44,454 nt of DNA from a virus: positions 1-44,454 of IMG/VR virus record IMGVR_UViG_3300030107_006221; one strand, given 5' to 3'. Shown here one piece after another: positions 40,410-44,454 of this stretch (position 1 is its first letter; each line of letters starts with the position of its first letter). A model generated the notes under the pieces. That model searched no databases. It was not told where the DNA came from and saw only the letters and a list, made by a program, of their open reading frames with translations. Position numbers and translations under genes: made by a program.

Positions 40410-41132
40410 TTAAATTTTATCAACGTGCTTCGCAAATCTATATTTCAATCTTTTAGCATCACCGACAGTACCCATAATAGCATCCTTATCAGAGTTAAAT
40501 GCTTTTTTTATGTCTTCCATAGTAATATCAGGAAGTCTTGGCGTTGGGTCACCGGGGTGAAAGGTCCAAACAACAAACTTTTTAGGATCTTCTCTGGATG
40601 GCCCAACAAGTAAAGTTGTATGTTTTGTCTCACGTTGGGCGGTCGGTATCACTGTCACTACTTCGGCTAATACCATTCCAAATTTTGGACTTTTTTTATC
40701 CTGTACTGTTGCTTTTCCAAAGTGAGCAGGTTGAAAGCGAACTGGTTGATCATCTGGGAGTCCAGCAATCTCTGCTACTCCCAGATAGCCCGGAATGGAA
40801 GCTTTGAACCCAACAGCAGGAGAATTAATTGCGGGATGAGGATATTTTTCCCACTCTGCATTCACTAAATCTTTAAGTGTCTGTGATTTTTGAAAAACAC
40901 TGCCGACCGAATCTCCACCGGGGTTACGACGAGCGACACTATCTTCAAGATATTGTTGATCTGTATTTTGAAACGCCTGTTTTGGACTAACTATGGATTC
41001 CTTTTCTTCTGGTTCGGGCTCTTCAACAGGAGCGGCATCAACCGGCTCTTCTGTCTCTTCTTCATTTTCTTTGACGTATCTCCGCCAATTCTCAAATAAC
41101 TTTTGCTGTTTTGTAAAGCTTGAATATTTCAT
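40410..41132 (-). CDS. Unknown protein with different N-terminal helix, possible head protein
   Basis: A 240-residue protein starting MKYSSFTKQQKLFENWRRYV, followed by a Glu/Pro-rich linker and a folded domain (GYLGVAEIAGLPDDQPVRFQ, HTTLLVGPSREDPKKFVVWT, FHPGDPTPRLPD). The N-terminal amphipathic helix followed by an acidic linker resembles the leader arrangement of its neighbours but not their sequence. Its ATG overlaps the preceding small gene stop (ATGA). Confidence 0.6.
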   Translation of the reverse strand: MKYSSFTKQQKLFENWRRYVKENEEETEEPVDAAPVEEPEPEEKESIVSPKQAFQNTDQQYLEDSVARRNPGGDSVGSVFQKSQTLKDLVNAEWEKYPHPAINSPAVGFKASIPGYLGVAEIAGLPDDQPVRFQPAHFGKATVQDKKSPKFGMVLAEVVTVIPTAQRETKHTTLLVGPSREDPKKFVVWTFHPGDPTPRLPDITMEDIKKAFNSDKDAIMGTVGDAKRLKYRFAKHVDKI

Positions 41133-41302
41133 TTTTTCACTTTCCTTTTTTTAGCCTTTGAAATTTCTATCTCAAGGTCGGTAATTTTTGTCTCGATATG
41201 ATCAAGGCGATGCTGAGTTGTATAATAAAAACCGCCGAAAACAATTGCGGCTGTTATAAAAGTAATTACTGTTTTTATATCGAATTTTATTTCATTCATC
41301 AT
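41129..41302 (-). CDS. Small membrane protein with coiled coil, 57 aa
   Basis: ATG 41302 overlaps the stop of the preceding gene and ends in ATGA overlap with the next one. The protein begins MMNEIKFDIKTVITFITAAI, has one membrane helix (TVITFITAAIVFGGFYY), then a short Lys/Glu/Ile coiled coil (HRLDHIETKITDLEIEIS) and a basic end KKRKVKK. An alternative start is ATG 41299. Tight coupling on both sides supports a real gene. Membrane-anchored, function unknown. Confidence 0.7.
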   Translation of the reverse strand: MMNEIKFDIKTVITFITAAIVFGGFYYTTQHRLDHIETKITDLEIEISKAKKRKVKK

Positions 41303-41696
41303 TTTTTATTCCCAACTCTTCTTCTAAAATTCTATTAATCTCATCTGGGTTGTTTTTTGCTTCTTTTAGTTTTTTTCTAACTTCCACTTCTTTTTTCATG
41401 TTCAAAGAATTAAAGTCGTTTTTATATTTCTCACGAACAATCTTCATCGCATTATCATACTTTCGTTTAGCTTCTTCACGAAGTTTCTTTTCGGTCTCGT
41501 ATGCTTTTACAATAGCATCTTTCTCTTGTTTATAATGTTTAAGAGTGAGCTTGGCTTGGATGAGTTCCGCTCTGTTTTGTCTCTTACCAAGAAGATAAAC
41601 AATAACAAGAGCAACCATCATCACAAGCCAACGCCAATGTTGCCGACACCAAACGGAAGCAATATCCCACCATTTCTTAATCAACAACATAGACAT
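41292..41696 (-). CDS. Inner-membrane coiled-coil protein, i-spanin-like
   Basis: ATG 41696 has GGAGAG about ten bases upstream, overlapping the end of the holin-like gene; GTG 41705 is an alternative. The 134-residue protein has an N-terminal membrane helix (WRWLVMMVALVIVYLLGK) and a long Lys/Glu coiled coil to the end. Rz-type i-spanins have this plan: a short cytoplasmic end, one helix, a periplasmic coil. No outer-membrane lipoprotein partner is visible beside it, so the lysis role is tentative. Confidence 0.55.
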   Translation of the reverse strand: MSMLLIKKWWDIASVWCRQHWRWLVMMVALVIVYLLGKRQNRAELIQAKLTLKHYKQEKDAIVKAYETEKKLREEAKRKYDNAMKIVREKYKNDFNSLNMKKEVEVRKKLKEAKNNPDEINRILEEELGIKNDE

Positions 41697-41701
41697 AAAA
41701 C

Positions 41702-41911
41702 TCACTCTCCGTGCTTATAAACCTTCACAGTGTCGATGACCGATTGACCACCAACATAAACAATCGCAATCATGCCCCAAGTCTCTGGGTCAAGAAGCGA
41801 GTAGGCCATAAGACCGGTTGCTGTTGCGAATACGAGAAGTTTTCTTGAAATTGCTTTTTCAAGCATTTTATCAATTACACTTCCAGTTTTTTCTTTTAGT
41901 GCTTGTACCAT
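41702..41911 (-). CDS. Small two-helix membrane protein, holin-like
   Basis: A 69-residue protein beginning MVQALKEKTGSVIDKMLEKA, with hydrophobic segments KLLVFATATGLMAYSLLD and WGMIAIVYVGGQSVIDTV and a basic C-terminal KVYKHGE. Size, two helices and charged ends fit a small holin. AGGAG is before ATG 41911, with an ACTATTTA box 24 nt upstream, making it the first gene of a late operon. Holin identity is not certain. Confidence 0.5.
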   Translation of the reverse strand: MVQALKEKTGSVIDKMLEKAISRKLLVFATATGLMAYSLLDPETWGMIAIVYVGGQSVIDTVKVYKHGE

Positions 41912-41934
41912 ATTTATCTCCTAATATGATACAA

Positions 41935-41942
41935 TAAATAGT
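41935..41942 (-). promoter_or_regulatory. ACTATTTA box, candidate late promoter for membrane-protein operon
   Basis: Minus-strand ACTATTTATT in the 36-base gap between the Rad50-like gene and the holin-like gene, about 24 nt before ATG 41911. It would mark the switch from replication/recombination genes to late genes. Confidence 0.6.
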
Positions 41943-41947
41943 AAGTT

Positions 41948-44454
41948 CTATTTTAAAACAACATTAGCATATCCATCAATTTTATCTATATCGATGGTCA
42001 TGTCTACAACATCTTTTAATGATTCAAGGTGAGATACGAGCAATACAATCTTAAATTGTGTCTTTACCATTTCTAACAAACGAACAAATCCTTCCATGTG
42101 CTCGGCATCCAATGCTGTTGCTGGCTCATCAAGCACAAAAAGGTTTCCAACTGGTAGGTTAGTAATTGAAATCATACCAAGTCGTATGGCCATAGAAGCT
42201 AATGTCTTCTCAGCACCAGAGGCCATGGAAAGAGGACGGGGCTCATATGCTGGATGTTTGATAAAAATATCTAACTTGTTGTCTGTGTTGTCAAAAAAGA
42301 CCTCGAAGTCAACGATGTTGGCCAGAACCTTTCCTATTTCTTCATTAATAATTGGAAGACGGTCTTTGATGATATTATATGAGATTCCATTGGCGTGCAT
42401 ACATCGCATGAACATTTCATAAGCAACCCACTTGTTTTCATAGCCCTTATACTCTTCAAGTTCCTTCTCGATGTTCTTTATGATTTGGGCGGTTGATCCC
42501 TGTTCAATAAGACATTCTTGCAACTGCTCATTACATTTAGTATATACTTCTCGCAGTTGGGATAGCTTTGTTTCAAGTGCTTTCTTTTCTCTCGTAAGTG
42601 TTCCAAGGTTTTCGATGGCTTCTCTATTTTCTTCATATTCCGCTTCCTGATTTCTTAAACTTTCTATTTGATTCTTTAAAAGATTCAATTTGTCTTTATT
42701 AGACGATAGTTCCATAGATTTTATTTCATTTTGATTCTCTAATTGATCAATATCTTGAGAGAACTTATTGTGTCTCTCAATATTAGAAGCAATAACTTCT
42801 GGATTTATAAAGTTTATTTTTTCTTGTATGTCTGCGACAAACTCTTGTAATTCCTCAATCATTTTGGTTGTGGGCATTATCTTAGTTGAAGCTTCGTGAG
42901 CATCTTTTACAAACTGATTGCCTACACAATACTTGCAATTAGGATCATACTGGTGTTCGTCGAGAAGCTTGACTTTTGATTTCAAGTTTTCTAATACTTT
43001 TGTTTGCTGATTTAATTTTAATGTTATTATTGATTTTCGTTCTTTGTGAGTTTTACAAGTTTCATTTAGAGAAATAAGTTGCTCATAATTTAAATCATCA
43101 AGAACCATTTTATATTGCTCTACAAACTCTTCATTATTTGATATTTCTTTTTGAAGATCGATATTCTCATGTAGAATTCTCTTAACATCTTCTTCTTTAA
43201 AAACAATATCGGCTTTAACTTTATCAATATCAATTATCTCTGCTGGTATTGAAGATATGATATCTTCAACTTCTTTTAACTTACCGGTGAAAGATTCAAC
43301 TGATTTTGTTGTCTTTTGGCATTCTTTTTTCTTGCTCTCAATTGCTTCAACAATTTCTTCTAAAAGTTCTTGATTTTTGGTTATCTCTTCAAGATAATTC
43401 TTTGCTTCAAACTTCTTAATTAAAGTTTTAATATCAGCGGAGTCCTTTTTGGCTAATTTAAACTTCTGATCGAAGATATCCAAGTCAAGGAATTTAGCAA
43501 TAATTTCTTTCCTCTTCGTCGAACCTTCTTTGATAAACGACAGGGAGTCAAGCTGTGAGGCCATAGAGGTTAGTAGGAAGTCGTCAATCGTACCAAACTT
43601 CCTTCTGATATTAGCATCGGTTTCGTTGCGAGTAGTTCCATTTAAACTCTCATCAACTCCACCAATTTCTTTTGTAAAATCAAGATCAACCTTTGCTTCG
43701 ATTGTTTCCTTGCCTTTTAACTTTCTTGTATACTTGTTCAGATTACGAGCAATCTTATATGTCGCATTATCTGATTCTATTTCAAGAAGAATTTTAGCAT
43801 CTTGTTTGTTCTGGTTGATTATGTGGACGTTTTTTCTTTCATTCTTAGAAGTTGTATTATACATTCCGTATAAAACACTATCAATAATAGAAGATTTACC
43901 GGAGTAGTTCTTACCAAAAATACCCACGATACCATTAAGTCGATCAAAGTTGATAGTGTTCTTTTCGCCATAGTTAAAAAGATTGTCCCAAGACGCACTC
44001 TTAAGTTTCCAAATAACATTTCTTGTTATCTCCTCGTTTTCCTCAACGGTTTGATTGTATTTTCTGTTTAATTCCAACACCTTATCCATGATTCCATCAT
44101 CGAGTTCCATGTCTTTAAGGTATTTTCTAATATATTTCTCTTGTACTGTAATATCCCGAAGGTTCTCTTTCTTTAAAGCATCGGAAAGGTTTGTCTTTTG
44201 GTTATCTTTATGACCCGTCTTAACACTAAATGAAACACTTGTTGGTCGCCATTTAACCTTAGCAAAGTCCATCGCTCTTTTCATTTTAATTGGAGGTATA
44301 AGATTAGAACCAATCAATCTCAATCGACAACCAACAGGGATATCATCTTTGGGTAATTGACCTGTCTTGGTCAATACAACATTAATAAACGGACGAGGGT
44401 TATTAAGCTTGTTAAACTTAACCTTAAAGTCGGTCTTGTTGTTAATATACCACA
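41948..44454 (-). CDS. 46: Rad50/gp46-like recombination ATPase with Mre11/gp47-like N-terminal part, 5' end beyond the right edge
   Basis: At least 834 residues; the frame is open to the right edge, so the start is missing (TTG 44374 is only an internal codon). Walker A GKNYSGKSS is at about visible residues 180-188, the zinc-hook CKYC near 506 between long coiled coils, the ABC signature ASGAEKTLASMA near 742, and Walker B LFVLDEPATALD near 771, followed by an H-loop SH. These define a Rad50/SbcC/gp46 ATPase. Rad50 proteins normally start a few residues before Walker A. Here over 150 residues precede it, with LNNPRPFINVVLTKTGQLP and IPVGCRLRLIGS, resembling the Mre11/SbcD cap domain. T4 gp46 and gp47 are separate. 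It processes DNA ends for recombination-dependent replication. Confidence 0.85.
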   Translation of the reverse strand, partial: WYINNKTDFKVKFNKLNNPRPFINVVLTKTGQLPKDDIPVGCRLRLIGSNLIPPIKMKRAMDFAKVKWRPTSVSFSVKTGHKDNQKTNLSDALKKENLRDITVQEKYIRKYLKDMELDDGIMDKVLELNRKYNQTVEENEEITRNVIWKLKSASWDNLFNYGEKNTINFDRLNGIVGIFGKNYSGKSSIIDSVLYGMYNTTSKNERKNVHIINQNKQDAKILLEIESDNATYKIARNLNKYTRKLKGKETIEAKVDLDFTKEIGGVDESLNGTTRNETDANIRRKFGTIDDFLLTSMASQLDSLSFIKEGSTKRKEIIAKFLDLDIFDQKFKLAKKDSADIKTLIKKFEAKNYLEEITKNQELLEEIVEAIESKKKECQKTTKSVESFTGKLKEVEDIISSIPAEIIDIDKVKADIVFKEEDVKRILHENIDLQKEISNNEEFVEQYKMVLDDLNYEQLISLNETCKTHKERKSIITLKLNQQTKVLENLKSKVKLLDEHQYDPNCKYCVGNQFVKDAHEASTKIMPTTKMIEELQEFVADIQEKINFINPEVIASNIERHNKFSQDIDQLENQNEIKSMELSSNKDKLNLLKNQIESLRNQEAEYEENREAIENLGTLTREKKALETKLSQLREVYTKCNEQLQECLIEQGSTAQIIKNIEKELEEYKGYENKWVAYEMFMRCMHANGISYNIIKDRLPIINEEIGKVLANIVDFEVFFDNTDNKLDIFIKHPAYEPRPLSMASGAEKTLASMAIRLGMISITNLPVGNLFVLDEPATALDAEHMEGFVRLLEMVKTQFKIVLLVSHLESLKDVVDMTIDIDKIDGYANVVLK

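Noticed and set aside
1-44454. tRNA genes, CRISPR arrays, insertion sequences
   Set aside because: No cloverleaf, spaced repeat array or transposase was seen in the short gaps or in the frames.

Overview
The window reads as part of the genome of a T4-superfamily contractile-tailed phage (Caudoviricetes, myovirus morphology), probably aquatic or marine. All credible genes lie on the minus strand, so transcription runs from the right edge to the left edge. The genes are tightly packed, often with ATGA or TAATG stop/start overlaps, and the DNA is AT-rich. Strong Shine-Dalgarno sequences (GGAGG type) and one near-consensus sigma70 promoter suggest a proteobacterial-type host. The host itself cannot be read from the window.

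Layout in transcription order. (1) 44454-41948: a Rad50/gp46-like recombination ATPase whose long N-terminal extension looks like the C-terminal part of Mre11/gp47. (2) 41911-41129: three small membrane or membrane/coiled-coil proteins, a possible lysis set. (3) 41132-37764: small unknown proteins, several sharing the N-terminal leader MKLTKEQLRKIIKEEL, together with a zinc-ribbon protein and a secreted/membrane protein that has its own sigma70 promoter. (4) 37752-30778: packaging and prohead genes, comprising large terminase gp17, portal gp20 and prohead protease gp21, with unnamed conserved proteins between them. (5) 30765-28275 onward: a second leader-type protein, a phage-encoded ribosomal protein bS21, then a run of fibre/adhesin-like proteins to 22709, four of which share a C-terminal beta domain. 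(6) 22640-16098: scaffold gp22, major capsid gp23, a probable decoration protein, a basic protein, and neck/tail-completion proteins gp13, gp14 and gp15. (7) 16037-1: tail sheath gp18, two tail-tube paralogues (gp19-like), a gp26/gp51-like chaperone pair probably joined by programmed frameshifting, tape measure, baseplate proteins including gp53-like, a 1715-residue virion protein, a 445-residue structural protein, and a gene running off the left edge.

Regulation: the 8-mer ACTATTTA (minus strand) recurs just upstream of late genes or operons, often directly after a rho-independent terminator. It is the best candidate for the phage's own late promoter element. Five terminators are visible. 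No gene-free stretch exceeds about 130 bases. I found no tRNA, CRISPR array or insertion sequence.

Most promising for novelty: the leader-peptide gene family beside the packaging genes (possible capsid-targeting signals of head-packaged proteins, with a 57-bp perfect DNA repeat), the ACTATTTA element, bS21 embedded in the structural module, the Mre11-Rad50-like fusion, and the gp26/gp51 frameshift site.
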